A stretch of 64,000 nucleotides of DNA, taken from Myrica gale (Eukaryota > Streptophyta > Magnoliopsida > Fagales > Myricaceae). The position numbers and the translations under genes were made by a program. The stretch spans positions 25,431,001-25,495,000 of the forward strand of contig OZ005609.1 of assembly GCA_963930655.1 (NCBI GenBank), given 5' to 3'. Of the stretch, positions 36,996 to 48,909 are shown in pieces (the first letter of the stretch is position 1; the number at the start of each line of letters is the position of its first letter). Under the pieces are notes generated by a model. The model had not been told where the DNA came from and searched no databases. It worked only from the letters and a program-made list of their open reading frames with translations.

Positions 36996-38460
36996 TCAAG
37001 ATCTTGGGGGTGGGAAGAATTGCGTACCAGCCATGAAGGTGTTAAGGGGAGCTGGGTATAAAGAAGAAGCATCAAGAAGTGCCAAAGAAGACGAACCCAC
37101 GTCTGCGCCACCACCACTCGCTGTGGCGACGCTAGTCGAGGTGGCACCAGCAATGAGGTTAAGAGGTTGAACTCCACCACCCCCAGAGGAGCTCTCCCCA
37201 GCCACTGAGTAGTTAGTTTCGGGCCCTTGGTCATAGAGAATGCCCTTGAAAACATGGCCTCCTATGTACACAGCGGTCTGATACGCGTACTGATCGTCTG
37301 CGTCGTCAATAGAGCTCACTCGTACGCAACGGAAAACAGCGGAAGAGCTCACTTCTGCTGGAAAGTGTCCCACTTCTAACCCTAAAATATAATGCCAAAA
37401 CCCGTTAGGATATTCGTTTCGACATGTTAATTTGGAAGAAATAAATGGAATGTGAAAAACATTTAGAAAGCAAGCAAACACGGTCATACACAGATATCCA
37501 GACATGGAGTGAAACACACACATACACACTAAAAGGAAAAATAGTTTCTTCCCTGTCAATCCATTCGTCAGGATTACTGAATAACAGTATATGGGACAAT
37601 GAAAAGTGAAAGAAAGAAAAGTTGATGGAGTTTACTATGGAGGTCGATTTCCATCACACGCAATCGATATTGGACTTGTTTGGGTATACTTCCAAAAACC
37701 ATCTCTCTCTCTCTCTGCCACTCAATTCACTCTATTTATAATTTCTTTAGATGCGTCAAAGAAATCCTCGCAAAGAGTCAATCAGTAGAACTGTGAGGAG
37801 TGTCTCACTGTGTCTGAGATATTATATAAAAAAGAATAAGACGGTACCTGACGCGCTGGTGGGCAAACGAGTGCAGGCGAGAGAGGAAGTGCTTGGATTC
37901 TCTCTGAGTCTTTTGGGATTCTCTCCGCCGAGGTGAAGTTGTTGTTGTTGCTGCTGCTGCTGCAAAGCAGCGAGTTGTTGTTGGCGCTCGCGGCGCTTGG
38001 AAGCTGGGACCCAAGTGCTTTTCATATGGGTTGGGCACTCGAACCCTCGGCTTTTACAACAAGTCCTGCACCGCATGTGAACGCAGTCCTTCTTGGCTTG
38101 GTTCCCGCAGTCCTGGCAGCTCACCCCCCCTCCTCCTGCGGACCGCATCATCATGAAAGCCGATCTCGATGGCGACTCATCAGAGACGTTGATTGAGCTC
38201 CTGCTGGGTCCCACGCCTAACCCAGCCGCTGAAGCGAAGAGATCTTGCTGAAGGTGTTGCTGGTGCCGTTGCTGTTGTTGGAGAAGTACTTGTTCCTGAT
38301 GTTGCCATAGTTCGAAACCCTTGTACGCCACGTCGTCATTCTTGTACCAAAAGAAGCTCTCTGGGGAGATTTCTGTTGGCTGGTTGTTGCTGGTTTGCTG
38401 ATGATGATCTTCTTGGCTGCTCGTAGTTCCTCCTCCGCCTAAAGAGAAAAACCCAGCCAT
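36996..38460 (-). CDS. SRS: SHI/STYLISH-related (SRS) zinc-finger transcription factor
   Basis: Two exons on the minus strand, 38460-37848 and 37381-36996, are joined across a GT-AG intron of 466 bp to give 332 codons. The start [11 protein letters not shown] is the conserved N-terminus of SHI/STY/SRS proteins. An in-frame ATG 45 bp upstream (38505) would add 15 unconserved residues. Residues 115-145 form the C3HC3H RING-like finger (C115, C118, C126, H128, C131, C135, C142, H145), followed by the basic KRRERQQQ stretch. Exon 2 begins the second family domain ([20 protein letters not shown]) with IGGH at 244-247. The C-terminus [13 protein letters not shown] is also typical. Polyglutamine runs occur near 61-72 and after the finger. 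The family activates auxin-biosynthesis genes and acts in gynoecium, stamen and leaf development in the nucleus. Which SRS member this is cannot be settled by eye. Confidence 0.93.
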
Positions 38461-39100
38461 TGTTCCTCCACTAAGCCTGACCCGCACCGCAATTGTGACA
38501 GACAATCCATATCAGAAGCTCCACTCTCGCAAAAGATCAGAACCCAAATTCCGAATGGGTATAATTCTTGAATTTTTCTTGTTTTCTAGGTTCTGTGCCT
38601 TGAATGAGAGTGGGTGTGGTGGTAAGTTGCTGTCTTTCTTGAAAATCCTCGTTCCGTCTATTGTATATGAGCGTGTGTATTCCCTTTTTCGCTGTTTCCT
38701 CAAAAAATGTGTTTGTGTGAGTTTGTGTAGCGGTGTTGCTGGTGTTGGTGTAGTTGGGGAGGGGTTAATTGTAGCTCTAGTTGGTCAGAGACAGACGTCG
38801 GTCAGGGTTTGCAGCGTGAATCGCTGCCCTGAATTCCCTTTCCTTCTTCTTCTTCAGAGTGAATTTAGGAAGCATTTAAAGAACGCCGCACAATCCACAG
38901 ATAATCTCTCTTTCTCTCTCTGCAACGCCGCCATGCCCTCTCTGCACCGTGCTGCTGCAGCACCAATTTAAGTCTCCCAATACATCTCTTTGCCTTCTCT
39001 CTCTCTCTAATTTTTTTTTGCAGGTGATGAGCTTTTTCCCTCAGTGCCCGTAAAACAAAACACTCCTCTCTCTCTCTCCCTCCCTCGCTCGCTATGGGCT
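38461..39100 (-). promoter_or_regulatory. CT/GA-rich leader and proximal promoter of the SRS gene
   Basis: Several CT tracts (near 38906-38920, 38996-39008 and 39063-39090), which read as GA repeats on the gene strand, mark the 5' region. GA repeats are binding sites for BASIC PENTACYSTEINE factors in plants. A GCCGCC motif on the plus strand at 38927-38932 is a GCC-box-like site; a GCC-box-like element is reported to matter for Arabidopsis STY1 expression. Function here is inferred. Confidence 0.4.
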
Positions 39101-39159
39101 TTTATGATCTCTTAAAATGGACTGATCCAAAAAAAAAAAAAAGAGGACTGGATCAACCG

Positions 39160-39207
39160 CTTATAAATTCGCATACTCCATCTAACGGTCAACTTATCCG
39201 CCACGTG
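39160..39207 (-). promoter_or_regulatory. TATA-like motif and G-box upstream of the SRS gene
   Basis: On the gene strand TTTATAAG lies at about 39160-39167. A palindromic G-box CACGTG (39202-39207, in context CCACGTGTCG) sits about 40 bp upstream of it. The spacing suits a core promoter with a bZIP/bHLH site. It would imply a leader of about 650 bases. Confidence 0.35.
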
Positions 39208-39299
39208 TCGCCGCACCAGCTTTTGCTTATTCGTCCTTTGCACCGGAAAACCCGCTGCTTTTTCGTGACTCTCCCTTTAATGCACAAATTTTCGTTTTA

Positions 39300-40440
39300 G
39301 TTCATCATTTTTATTATTTTCTTCTTTTTCTTTAATTATAACCACATCAGTTAATTAAACAAAAAAATATCCCTTATACTTATCGTATACCTTTTATCAT
39401 GGATTTATTCTGACATCCAATTTGATGTTCTATCCCGTCTCTAAATTATAATTATAAAAGGAATTACTTGCTATATATCTAAATAAGCCTTTTAAGAAAA
39501 GTTTATGTCCTAATATCTATGTTAAGCTCTCACATGTTTATAAATATTGGACCGATTATAATATATAAGGTAAGTTAAATAATGACGACCTATATATGTT
39601 GCAATTGAAGTAGCTATATAGATATTGTGGACAACGTAATAAGTCCCCACAAATGACCTAGAAAAAAGCTCAATGATACTTTACGATAAGTTAATTAAGT
39701 TAAAATGTATGTATTATAATGGCAGTCGTAATGGAAAGATTGTTAGAATATATGATTACGAATTCTTAAATTTTTGAGTTAAATGACGTATTATTATATT
39801 ATATCTCAACTTAAGTTGAAGATTCTCAAGTGTTTATCTCTCCGACAACTGTTAAAACAATGAATCTTATCATGTGAGTAAGTAACAGATAATAAAATAT
39901 AGACATTGAACAGTCTTCTAATTTATTTTATTGCTCTAATTTGTTCTTTACTATATTTTTTTAACTTATTTTATTTGAGCTGAACTCTTTTTACTTTTTA
40001 AAATCAAAGATTTATATATAAAGAACTGATTTTTCATATGGAGATGTAGCTGTAAAGTAAATTCTAGGGCATTGTTCTACTGACATTTGTCTGCATGGAG
40101 TTTTTTTTTTTGGTAAATAAATAGTCTTCCCAGCCCGACCAACAAAAAAATTAATGCAGCTATAAATTTTTTAAAAACCATGATTTTTTAAAAAAAATTG
40201 GGTGCATAGTTTATTGATTTAGAGAGATTTGGGCAGTGAAAAAGAGGCGTATTTATCGAATTTCTAAAAGATAATCATATCTGTGTGCACGTTGTGCAAT
40301 AGAGGGAACACAGCGCCACCTCCTCGTACTTTTTTCTATATTTTCGTTTTATTTTAATTAAGGGATTGAATTTAAGCAACGTTCAAACAAGGTTCGATTA
40401 GATAGAGGATGTCTTTGGGACCATTTTTTTTTTCTTATTT
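39300..40440. other. AT-rich spacer, nothing recognised
   Basis: No gene-like frame, splice pattern or repeat boundary was found in this stretch upstream of the SRS promoter. Confidence 0.5.
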
Positions 40441-40442
40441 GT

Positions 40443-40812
40443 TTAAAGGGGGAAATACACAAATTATCATAGTTTTTACATTTTATATCCTAAACTACTA
40501 ATTTTGATAAATTACACTCTCTAACTATCAATTTTTGACATTTTGCAACTTTTTTCAAATTTTTGAGATTAAAATGATAATAATGTCCTTGACCCATTTT
40601 GTATATAGTAAAGATATTGTTGTCAATTTATTAATTTTTCAAGGTATTATTGTCATATGGAGGGTGCAAAGTGTTTAATATTAGTGATTGAAAGATATAA
40701 TATGTTAAAATTAATAGTTTAAGGTGTAAAATATCTAACATTAATAATTTGAAAATTTAATATCTTAAAAATAATAATTTAAAATGTAACGTGTCATTAA
40801 TAATTTATTGTT
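40443..40812. repeat. Diverged inverted-repeat element
   Basis: The left half contains TTTTTACATTTTATATCC, TAAACTACTAATTTTGAT and ACATTTTGCAAC. The right half carries reverse-complement counterparts (GTGCAAAGTGTTTAATATT, TTAATAGTTTAAGGTGTAAA), some of them twice. It looks like an old foldback or Mutator-like non-autonomous element; the ends are not resolved. Confidence 0.5.
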
Positions 40813-43223
40813 GGAAAGGACATTTTCCCGTTGTTTAAATGACGTCCACTCTCTGGAGAGGGAGAGGGGGAAAACTCCTTCGAGTTGACTATTTGAAAAT
40901 AAGGGTGTTTTCGTCATCCCGGTGTAATTTCTTTGGCTCCATCACGAAAATAGCTGATAAATGTTTGCTACGGACTCCGCCGGCCTGCAATACCGGTGGG
41001 ATGAGGGCTATGACAGGGATTGTTGTCCGTACAATGGTTTTTTATATACTTGGGTAACGATTAAGTTTTTGGTCCACTCTCAGTCCCGGGTGCGTGAGGC
41101 TCACTTGCTTTTGTTCACGGAAGAGAAACTGTTTAGAAATGCTGCCCACGCATATCTTACACAATATTTTTTAGTAATGCTTCGTTTGTTTTTTTATCCT
41201 TGCACTAAAAGGAAGTAGATCATTGTTAAGTTCTACCTAACAGGTAAATAAGTGTATCTTAAAATTATTAATTAATTAAGGTGAGAGTCTCCAAACTTAT
41301 TTAGTGATTAAAGAATAATACAATTTATCGTATTTAAATTTCGCTTGTGGACTAATTCACTAAGTGACCATTTATATTGGGTATCTTAATGGAGCAAGAT
41401 TATTATAAGATCTTAATTAAATAGAAAATTAATTCAATGTTCATGTAAACAAAATTAAAAATATATATATATTATTTGGTGAGCTATAAGCATTTGCTGT
41501 GGGCTGTCCTTGAATTTGAAGTGATTACACAGACCAAGTGCATAGTCATTTCAAGCTGGCATGCTTTGGATTCATGACCATTTGCTTTTAGCGCCCTTCC
41601 TTTAACATGCACACTAACATTTAGGGAACGAAACAAATAAGACAGTAGAGGAAAGCTAGCTAAAATACTATTATAGACTTCCCCAAAATTGCAGCCCTCG
41701 AACCTAAGTGCTGTTAGGTATATGCCAAAAGTGAATGAATGCATTCGGTATGTGAAGCAGCTCTTCTTCTCTTTCCTTCTTTTGTCTCCACCGAGCGCCG
41801 AGCACTTCCTTTTGAAATGTTGGTGTTTTTATTGGCTCCCTTGGCAGTCCAGTCTTGTCCAAGAGAAGGGGAGGAAAGTGGGGGGGGGGGAGTTGGAGAA
41901 GGTGAAGATCTTAGCCTTTTGGGTTTATTAACCGCCATTATACAAGCTAGTATACATCAAGCGGTCTGAAAACAAAGCCTTGATTGGAATTCCCCATTTC
42001 CCTACCAAAGCAAATCATGCTGCGTTCCTTGAATGTTCTTCAACATCTTTAAGGCTAATTATCCGGCCTGTTGGATACTGCATGCTTCTCTCAAAAGAAT
42101 GAAGTTTGTAGAAAAGGAGATTAGAATTCACCAAATAGAAACGAATGTTGGGTATGGCACAATCTAAAGCAGATCTTTCTCGCAATGAACAAGTACAGTA
42201 AACCTGCCAATAAACAGAGAAGCAAGTTCAATAAACCCTAAAGAGGCCTGAAAGTGTGACGAAGAATCAATCTCTTTGGTCACTTTAGTGAACCCACTAT
42301 TTTCTTTTCTTCTTTTAGTGAAACCCACTTCAGATATATACAATAGGAGATCTTATTGGAAGTTTATGGAGCTGCAGGGGTTCTTTTTCTATGTTCTTCG
42401 TGCTTATGGAATTTGTGTTTTCAATATATATTTGTTTTCCTCTGCGCGCCCACTGAACTGACACCAATTGCAGTTCGGAAGCGCGTGAATTTGCCAATTT
42501 TCGCATGGAGAATGTTGGCGATTTGCGATTCTGGGTAGTAATTGCACCCAGTCACATCATGCCACGACAAGAAGCCGTGGATAGCACTTCCATCAGTTTT
42601 GCAAATTTGTAATAGAAAAAGGGGACGACCATGAAGAATTGCACCCATAGGCCGCTTGGCGCTTGCCTAAGTTACGAGGTAGAGATTGATGTATTAAGAT
42701 CCATTTATATATATTTAGAAAAAAAAAAGATCCATTTATATAGATATGAGGTTGATGTTTTTACTATTAGATAAATTTCAAATTAATCGAGTACAAAATT
42801 AATTATAAGATCAGAACTATACACATCACTCGAGACGAATTACCCTGCTAGACAAGTTTAGATCAATAGGATACTCCCTAGCTAGGAGTTCATTTAGACA
42901 TTTTGAAAGAAGACAACAAAGGAGAAATAATTGCAGCCAGTCTCTCTTCTGCAGGTCAATTGACTACTACGTACACTTTCTTTGGAAAATGGAAGTATCT
43001 GCAAGTTTCTCGTAGTTTAGTTAATGCGTGTATATGCAAGCGGCAATCTAACCCTTCATCTAACGAGGATTTTGTTGTCAAGGAGAGTATTTGATAGAAA
43101 TTTGGACCACCCCAAGCCAGCCCGAGAACTCCAAAAGTCAATTAATATTTGTTTGATCCTAATTTTGGAGGAAAGATTTTGTGCTTGGATGGTCCAAGTG
43201 AACATGGAGGAGAAGTTGGGGAC
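40813..43223. other. Intergenic spacer, nothing recognised
   Basis: Small frames at 40839-41218, 41484-41969 and 42276-42648 overlap on both strands without family resemblance or splice context. A G10 run lies near 41880. A short stretch with TCCATTTATATA is repeated at about 42700 and 42731. Confidence 0.5.
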
Positions 43224-43226
43224 TAA

Positions 43227-43442
43227 GGGCATGTTCATTTTGAGAAAATTTGTTGAATTATAAGAATAATGTGAATATTTAAGTGATATTTAAGCTTTTA
43301 TTGACATGCGAGTAAAAATTGTATTGATGTGTAAAAAATGTAATATTGAGTTGTATTGATATGCGTGTAGAAATAATGTTAGGAGTATAAATTTAACAAA
43401 TTAAATTCAAATTTTAAAATTTTTCGCCAAACAAACATACCT
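43227..43442. mobile_element. Tourist-like MITE with TAA duplication
   Basis: Left end GGGCATGTTCATTT and right end AAACAAACATACCT form an imperfect terminal inverted repeat. TAA flanks both sides (43224-43226 and 43443-43445), the 3-bp duplication usual for PIF/Harbinger MITEs. The interior is AT-rich with AATATTTAAGTGATATTTAA, shared with 46540-46731. Confidence 0.6.
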
Positions 43443-44137
43443 TAAGTCGCTAATTACTAATTAATTGAATCAGTCGCCAAACGGATTCAAGGTCCATGCG
43501 TCACGTAATTCATTAATTCAGCCGCATTTCTAACCTATTCACTTTCCTTAATTTATGGCGACGTGATAAACCATAGAACCTCGATATATTATCGGATTGG
43601 TCACTTCTAGATGTTCTTACTCTATGAGTTGTTGATTCATATTCACATCGAGGGACAAATCCAGAGCAATTCTCTTGGGAAGGCCATAAATTTGTTTTGA
43701 GTATAAAGCTACATTTACAATCACTTTTGATTTTTTGTAATTTCTTATTTTAAAATGTTTAATTATACAAACAGTCTTTTATGTTATAATATTTTAACAA
43801 AAAGGTTAATGTGATAAGCATTTATAAAAATTTGTTTATATAGTCAGTATATAGTAACAAAATGTTTCTCTATTTTAGTTCCGTCATTTCCTTTAACGCT
43901 CGATGCTCAGCCGAATTAAATCCTCAGCCAACGAGATATATATTACTAATCTAAAGTTCAACATAAAGAGTTAACGTAGATGACGAAATTGAAACAAATT
44001 GACTATTTTTGTTATTATTCACTAACCACAATGATGAATTTGTACAAACGTTATACAATAGGGACTGTTTATATAATTAAGCATTTAAATCATAAGGTAA
44101 TGTTACCGAAAAATAAACAAAAATACTAAGCGCGTTT

Positions 44138-44421
44138 GTTTTTTGTTTGAACTGACTAATTAGACTCTGATTTAGAAAATATTTTAATCTCATATGAGTA
44201 AGCTCTTGATGTTGTTCCTCTTAATATGAGATGTTTGAGGGTAGAAATTTTAGGTATTATGTTTGGAAAATATTATAAAGTAAAGATATGTTATGAGAGT
44301 TGGTGAAAAAGTGAAGAGAGAGAAGATTTTTAATAAATATTATAATAATAAAAATTATGTGATGAATTTTTTATTATTAAACCTAATTTTTTGGACCCAA
44401 ATTATTGGGGCTCAAACAAGA
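44138..44421. mobile_element. MITE candidate
   Basis: It starts near GCGCGTTTGTTTTTTG and ends near GGGGCTCAAACAAGACG, giving short imperfect inverted ends. The interior contains GAGTTGGTGAAAAAGTGAAG, also found in the elements at 15755-15975 and, diverged, 55480-55670. Target duplication was not assigned. Confidence 0.45.
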
Positions 44422-44589
44422 CGTATATATACAATCACCGCATGAACACACGCACAAAAAAAAATTGCAACTTTTAATTGAGAAAAGTTAGAACAGAGAT
44501 GATGAAACCTACCCTACGAAATTCTTGAAATCTAACGTATTATTTTGCAAAGAAAATGGTAACTTTTTTTGTTGTTGTAACGAGGGAAA

Positions 44590-44828
44590 TTCGGCCACTC
44601 AACCACGTGCACCAAGTTTGGACGGACCTGATCCATTATATGCACGAAGTGGGCTCAACGCCACGGCAAATCCCGGATCGTGCAGCCCTCTCAAGCCACA
44701 CATGTCAGTTAAGTTCAGCTTTGCTGTGGAAGTGACCCCAAATAATTGTTTGCACCTGAAAAAATTCAAACTTGAGACCTTCAAGAAGAGTAAACTCTTA
44801 GGCTTCAAGCTGTGACCACTCAGGTAAC
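44590..44828 (-). mobile_element. SINE-like tRNA-derived retroposon
   Basis: On the minus strand the sequence runs from a CTGAGTGGTCACAGCTTGA head (A-box-like) to GGTCTCAAGTTTGAATT (B-box-like). A body with ATTATTTGGGGTC and GGCGTTGAGCCCAC follows. The order matches the insertions near 3400 and 8430. The open frames on both strands here are incidental. Confidence 0.55.
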
Positions 44829-44987
44829 TTTTCTTGTCACTGCGTTTTTATCATTTCTATCAGCACAGTTAATAATTACGTATCATCTCAATGTTTGTGG
44901 ATTTGACTATTATTATCCGAGTGTAACGGTATTCCAAATTATTTATTTATTCAATTTACACAATTATATGTACATTAAACATCTTAG

Positions 44988-45080
44988 GTTATGAATTAAA
45001 AAGTGAGAAAATATGAATTTAGGAAGTCTAGATTCAGACATGAGGGTATGAATTAAAAAGTGAGAAAATATGAAAGGAAT
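44988..45080. repeat. Direct repeat, two copies
   Basis: TATGAATTAAAAAGTGAGAA followed by AATATGAA occurs at about 44991 and again at about 45050, separated by unique sequence. Confidence 0.8.
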
Positions 45081-45437
45081 GTTTTCACTGAAATACGAAA
45101 TTCTTGTTCATTTCATTCCATTTAATTTTTAATAATTTCAAAAAAAATCATATTTCTTTTTTATTATATGACTTCCCACTATTTTTTTTAAAAAAATCAA
45201 AACATAATTTTTTTCATAACGAGATCAAAAATCGTGCGAGTCAGCAAGGCTCACACGTAGTGGACCCACTTAATATATAATCAACTCTAGATCAGAGACT
45301 AGTGAAGGACCCATCGCCCCCACTCACTTAATCATATGGAGAAACAAACATGAGACCTATACGCTCAATCTACACATGAGTTGTGGAGTCGCCCTCATCA
45401 CAAAGATAACCCGATGATAGATGAAAGTATAATCTTT

Positions 45438-45950
45438 GGGGTAAACTTATAGTTAGCCCCCTATATTTGGGCAAAAATTATAGTTAGTCTCATATTTTTG
45501 AATCCAACAATTTGATACTCATAACTTTCAAAACCTATCAATCTTCGCCCCCGTCTAAATTAGACGTTAAATCAGACGGAAAAACATGAAAAATGACCAA
45601 AATGCTCCTCCAAAATAAAATTACTAAAAAAATAAAAAAAATTCATTAAAAATAAAAAATGATATTTTTTCAAAAATTAATATTTTTTAAATAAAACTAT
45701 ATTGAAACTCTATTTCAATAATATATTTATTTTAATTTATTTCTTAAATTTATATTTTATTTTAAATTTTAGCTTTGGAGGGACATTTCGGTCATTTTGC
45801 ATGAATTTCCGTCGGACTTAACACCTGATTTAGACGGGGGCTAAGTTTGATAGGTTGTGAAAGTTATGGGTATCAAATTGTTGGATTCAAAAATATGAGA
45901 CTAACTATGATTTTTGCCCAAACATAGGGGGCTAATTATGACTTTCACCC
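45438..45950. mobile_element. Mutator-like non-autonomous element with long terminal inverted repeats
   Basis: The 513-bp element begins GGGGTAAACTTATAGTTAG and ends with the near reverse complement CTAATTATGACTTTCACCC. The arms pair over roughly 170-180 bp each, including GCCCCCTATATTTGGGC/GCCCAAACATAGGGGGC and CAACAATTTGATAC/GTATCAAATTGTTG. The flanks are ATAATCTTT (45429-45437) and ATAGTCTTT (45951-45959), a 9-bp duplication with one difference, as expected for MULEs. No transposase is encoded. Confidence 0.85.
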
Positions 45951-46029
45951 ATAGTCTTTAATTTCCTAATAAAAAAATTACATCTTTCAACCATAAACCT
46001 TACACCATTGATCACCGTTTTTAGAGTGG

Positions 46030-46490
46030 TCTCCTAGGTACTGATGCTATGTAGAGGTATTATTATTGAAAGTAGTACTTTTCTTTTGGGTGAGATGTTT
46101 CCGTTGGTATGCATTATGCATTCATTTTGCAATGTCTGGATGATGCAGCATCTAGAGGAAGTAGAAGCTACCTATAAAGTTGCCAGAGCAATGGGTAAAT
46201 CGGTTACCATGGATTCCAATGCTGAGTGAAATGGAAGTTTTTTAACCTTTTTTTTACGGTGACTTTTCATTTGTAGTTAGGCTAAGGTTAAGGTGTCATT
46301 GTCACCTTTTTATAGTTACAGCTGGTTTGCTGATTTGGCTATTTTTCTCTTTCCCATCCAATGTCAAAAGAGCCTAAATAGGAATAATATATACCACATC
46401 TTCACATTTCACTTTAATTTAGGCTCAATTTTTTGGCACAAAAAAAAAAGAATTCAAAATATATTTTCTCTACTTTTCTGTGTTTGGAAA
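46030..46490. other. Spacer with one small unrecognised frame
   Basis: A plus-strand frame at 46044-46229 encodes 61 residues ending LEEVEATYKVARAMGKSVT. Its composition is protein-like, but I recognise no family and see no splice continuation. It may be a scrap of a transposon protein. Confidence 0.3.
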
Positions 46491-46539
46491 GGTCGGTAAA
46501 AATTAGATGATATTCGTTTAGAAGAAATTCGTAGGATTC

Positions 46540-46731
46540 TGATAAAATTATAAATATTTAAGTGATATTAAAGTTGTATTTATATGCGTGTATAAGTTGT
46601 TAAGAGAGATTGATGTCTATAAAAAAATAATAAAGTGTTGAATTATAATACGTGTGTTTCGTGATGTTTGACATGTAAATATAAAAGTAGGATGCAAATC
46701 TTAAAAAAAATACTCAACCGAACATGTCCTT
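46540..46731. mobile_element. Partial MITE related to 43227-43442
   Basis: It shares AAATATTTAAGTGATATT and the TATATGCGTGTA motif with the Tourist-like element. It ends CCGAACATGTCCT, the counterpart of that family's right end. The left end is not recognisable. Confidence 0.5.
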
Positions 46732-47044
46732 AGTCATCTGAAAATGAAATTAATTAACTGTAAAATAATGTATTAATTTACATTTGATTTCTCTTTTGAA
46801 AGGAGGTAATTACTTTACTTCTTCTGTTTTTTTCTCATTCTCCTATTGCACTTGAATCAGTGATTTTCTCTCTTTTTCTTGCCTTCCTAACATTATTATA
46901 TTGATATATATCTTTTATATATTAATAATTTTATGTACTTTATTTTTTAAAAAAAATAATTATTCGATTATTATATATGTTATTTTTAATTCATCTCAAT
47001 ATTAAAAATTAAATTTATTATTTATACAAGATTACGAAAAATAT

Positions 47045-47165
47045 AACGCATATCAAATATTTAAAAGTACTTTTAGGAAACATGACGCTATATCAAATAT
47101 TTAAAAGTACTTTTAGGAAGTATGTTATATCAAATATTTATTAGTATTTTTAGGAAACATGCTTT
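47045..47165 (+). repeat. Three tandem copies of a unit of about 40 bp
   Basis: Units containing ATATCAAATATTTAAAAGTA then CTTTTAGGAA occur near 47049, 47091 and 47128, the third more diverged. It is an AT-rich minisatellite. Confidence 0.75.
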
Positions 47166-48533
47166 GAAGTAGTAACCACTAAAATACTTTCTTGAAATAA
47201 AATTCACTTAGAACTACTTTATATTATGAATAACTTTACCCAAAAATAAATAGAGCCTTAATTCAATTCTTTATGAGGTTATATGTACATTACAACGGTG
47301 AAAAATCCATGCAATTATAATTAATCTAGATAAAAAATAAATAAATAACTGCGTATTGTTTTTTTAATTAGACTATAAGATTATCAACTCTTTTATCCTG
47401 TTTTGCATATATATATATATATCTTCTGCTTTTAGATTTTTCTCATCAAGGACATCAGTACATATTTCACTAATTTACTTGCATTATATTTTATTTTTTC
47501 TAATCATAGCCTTTCAAAGTCTATTTACTTTTTATAATTATCATTCTCTATCTAAATTGACCATCCAATTCAAAAAATAAATTAAAAAGAATTTAAATTC
47601 GGTTTGTTTTCTCCCCTTTTTTATTGGATTAAGTAGGTCCATCTTATTACATATTACATAAAAAGATAGCCTCCACATTCTATCTTAATCTAGAATGGCA
47701 AAATTATTTACAAAATAAAAAAGAATTTGCTTCAATATGTTTAAGGATTACACGGTGCAATTCTCAGAGAGATATACACAATAAGTATTAAATGTTGTAA
47801 TCTATATTGTCCAAAACTTAACGTGAACATCATTAAATACCGTAAGACTCACATATTGTGTCTATCTCTCTCTTTTCACCATGCAATTGGAGCATCATAA
47901 TTATCAAGCTAATCCTAATCCTTTAAATTCTATCTCATTTTTCCTTAAGCTAATTATTTTATATCAACTTGACTTCCCCATTATATTTTGAGGAAATCTT
48001 GTGAAAACAACAAATGTTCTTTAAAAATTCAGAATCCAAATGGGATGATTTATTTGATACCAGCAATGAGCTTCGGGAAGTAATCCACTTGATAATAAAC
48101 TCGAACCACAAAAACAATATCATTAATTTTTAGCACAATATTGGATATTGCTTTTAAAAAGAATTCGATGGATTTTTTTAATACAAAAAATGAAGGGCAG
48201 GTAGGATAGTAAAAGAAAGGAGCGAAGAGTTTATACTTTATAACATCCTAGAAAAAGAAAAAGAAAGACATTTAATTTGAGACAGAGGATTATAAATATA
48301 CCATCACATGAAAGATGACACTTTCAGATCATTAATGATCATTCATTTATGATTTCATATCTGCCCTTTTGCGTCCAACTATTCAGGGTTATTTGTGTGG
48401 CAGAATCAGGAGGGGAACATGCGTGGTGGCTGTGCAACAGGCCTTGCGGCTTAAATTCTGACCAGCAAAGAAGAATCAGTCTGTGTTAGATTTTGTTAAT
48501 GGTTTTTCTAAACAAAATTATTTTATTTTATTT

Positions 48534-48900
48534 AGGGATAAATGTAAAATTAGTCCCTGTGCTAAACGCAAAAATCGATTTAGTCCATGTGATATAAAAA
48601 AAATCGATTTAGTCCCCATGATTATATTTTCGTTTCTTATTGATCCTCCATCAGGGACTGATTTTATCATTTTCTGAAATCACAAGGACTAAATCAATAT
48701 TTTTCGTATGATTATATTTTGTTTTGATATAAAAAAATCGATTTAGTCCCTATGATTATATTTTCGTTTGCTATTGATCCTCCATCAGGGACTGATTTTA
48801 TCACTTTTTGAAATCACAAGGACTAAATCAATGTTTTTCATATCACAAGGACTAAATCGATTTTTACCTATAACACAAGGACCAATTTTACATTTATCAC
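48534..48900. mobile_element. Mutator-like non-autonomous element with internal duplication
   Basis: The 367-bp element starts GGGATAAATGTAAAATTAG and ends with the counterpart CCAATTTTACATTTATCAC; arms of about 60 bp pair. TTTTATTTA flanks both sides exactly (48525-48533 and 48901-48909), a 9-bp duplication. The interior carries two direct copies of a block with CTCCATCAGGGACTGATTTT and ATCGATTTAGTCCC. No coding capacity is present. Confidence 0.85.
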
Positions 48901-48909
48901 TTTTATTTA

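Noticed and set aside
36567..37255. Long open frames on both strands (164 and 200 codons) over the end of the SRS gene
   Set aside because: They lie in other frames of SRS exon 2 and its 3' flank and show no family similarity.
40961..41218. 85-codon frame with a protein-like start (SAGLQYRWDEGYDRDCCPYN)
   Set aside because: I recognise no family and no exon structure; it may be a degraded transposon protein.
47045..47165. Regularly spaced repeats that could suggest a CRISPR-like array
   Set aside because: Units are contiguous tandem copies in eukaryotic AT-rich DNA without spacers or cas genes.
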